Origin: Chlamydiia bacterium
GTDB lineage: Bacteria > Chlamydiota > Chlamydiia > Chlamydiales > Simkaniaceae
Length of the DNA: 43,443 nt
Assembly: GCA_030430655.1 (NCBI GenBank)
Contig: JAUIKQ010000004.1
Span: 1 to 43,443 of the forward strand
Direction of reading: 5' to 3'
Part shown: piece after piece, positions 43,306 through 43,443 of the stretch
Layout of the letters: the number at the start of each line of letters is the position of its first letter
How positions within the stretch are numbered: the first letter of the stretch is position 1
Notes under the pieces: model-generated
The model's database searches: none
Told to the model about the DNA's origin: nothing
Seen by the model: the letters and a program-made list of their open reading frames with translations, nothing else
Made by a program: the position numbers and the translations under genes

Positions 43306-43375
43306 CCAATTTTGAACCTGGAATAAGCCTCAAACATCACCAGCAAAACTCATAGAACAACAAGCTAAACGCAAA

Positions 43376-43409
43376 AAGCCTGGCTTTGGAATAAACCAAA
43401 ACCAGGCTT
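43376..43409 (-). terminator. Intrinsic terminator upstream of the DAHP synthase fragment
   Basis: AAGCCTGGCTTTGG and CCAAAACCAGGCTT form a 14-position stem with one mismatch and a six-base loop. On the minus strand it is followed by TTTTTGCG, so it would end a gene lying beyond the window edge. Confidence 0.7.
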
Positions 43410-43443
43410 CTTTAAAAGCTCATGCAGAGGACAGACCGACCTG

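Overview
The window is a contig from a member of the Chlamydiae, most likely an environmental (Chlamydia-like) lineage. The evidence is the gene set and order: a Tlc-type ATP/ADP translocase, an nqrBCDE cluster without nqrA or nqrF, a second-type DnaA next to an LcrH-like TPR protein, a troABCD cluster whose third gene fuses a permease to a DtxR-like repressor, and two ubiquitin-specific-protease (USP) homologues. From memory, two blocks match Chlamydia trachomatis order: gcvH-nqrEDCB-dnaA2-TPR-CT273-mraZ-rsmH-ftsL-ftsI-murE-amiA (around CT268-CT282) and gnd-lepA-npt1-ytgABCD-rseP (around CT063-CT072, with dxr missing between ytgD and rseP). I cannot name the genus.

Layout. 1-5129: the C-terminus of an unrecognised protein, a CBM9-like protein, gcvH, and convergent to them the nqrBCDE operon for the sodium-pumping NADH:quinone reductase. 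5259-10018: a 1391-residue AsmA/TamB-like envelope protein and a degenerate ComF-like protein. 10047-12518 (minus): dnaA2, an LcrH-like TPR protein and a small hypothetical. 12696-18460 (plus): a division and cell-wall cluster, mraZ-rsmH-ftsL-ftsI-murE-amiA, with a frameshift in rsmH at a run of nine T.

18468-24680 is an accessory island between the two conserved blocks and next to a tRNA-Arg gene. It holds two nearly identical 543-residue secreted or anchored proteins, each built from four retropepsin-like units, each paired with a small secreted protein, plus decayed copies and four copies of an intergenic repeat. 24742-36467: tRNA-Arg, gnd, a small hypothetical, lepA, npt1, another hypothetical, an Mrp-like P-loop protein with a DUF971 partner, and the metal-uptake operon troA-troB-troC/R-troD. 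36675-38603 is rseP. 38591-42211 carries the two tandem USP-type deubiquitinases, each with an N-terminal hydrophobic domain, which are likely host-directed effectors. 42366 onward is a glycoside hydrolase family 3 gene with an RBS inside a long inverted repeat. It breaks off in an apparent chimeric junction near 43009, after which a GC-richer fragment encodes the N-terminus of a class I DAHP synthase on the minus strand; this last part probably does not belong to the same genome.

Working together: Na+-NQR would supply sodium motive force, Npt1 would take host ATP, TroABCD would take host metal under control of its own fused repressor, the dcw-type cluster would make and remodel septal peptidoglycan, and the USP pair and possibly the aspartic proteases would face the host or the envelope. 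No CRISPR array, rRNA, insertion sequence or phage gene was seen.
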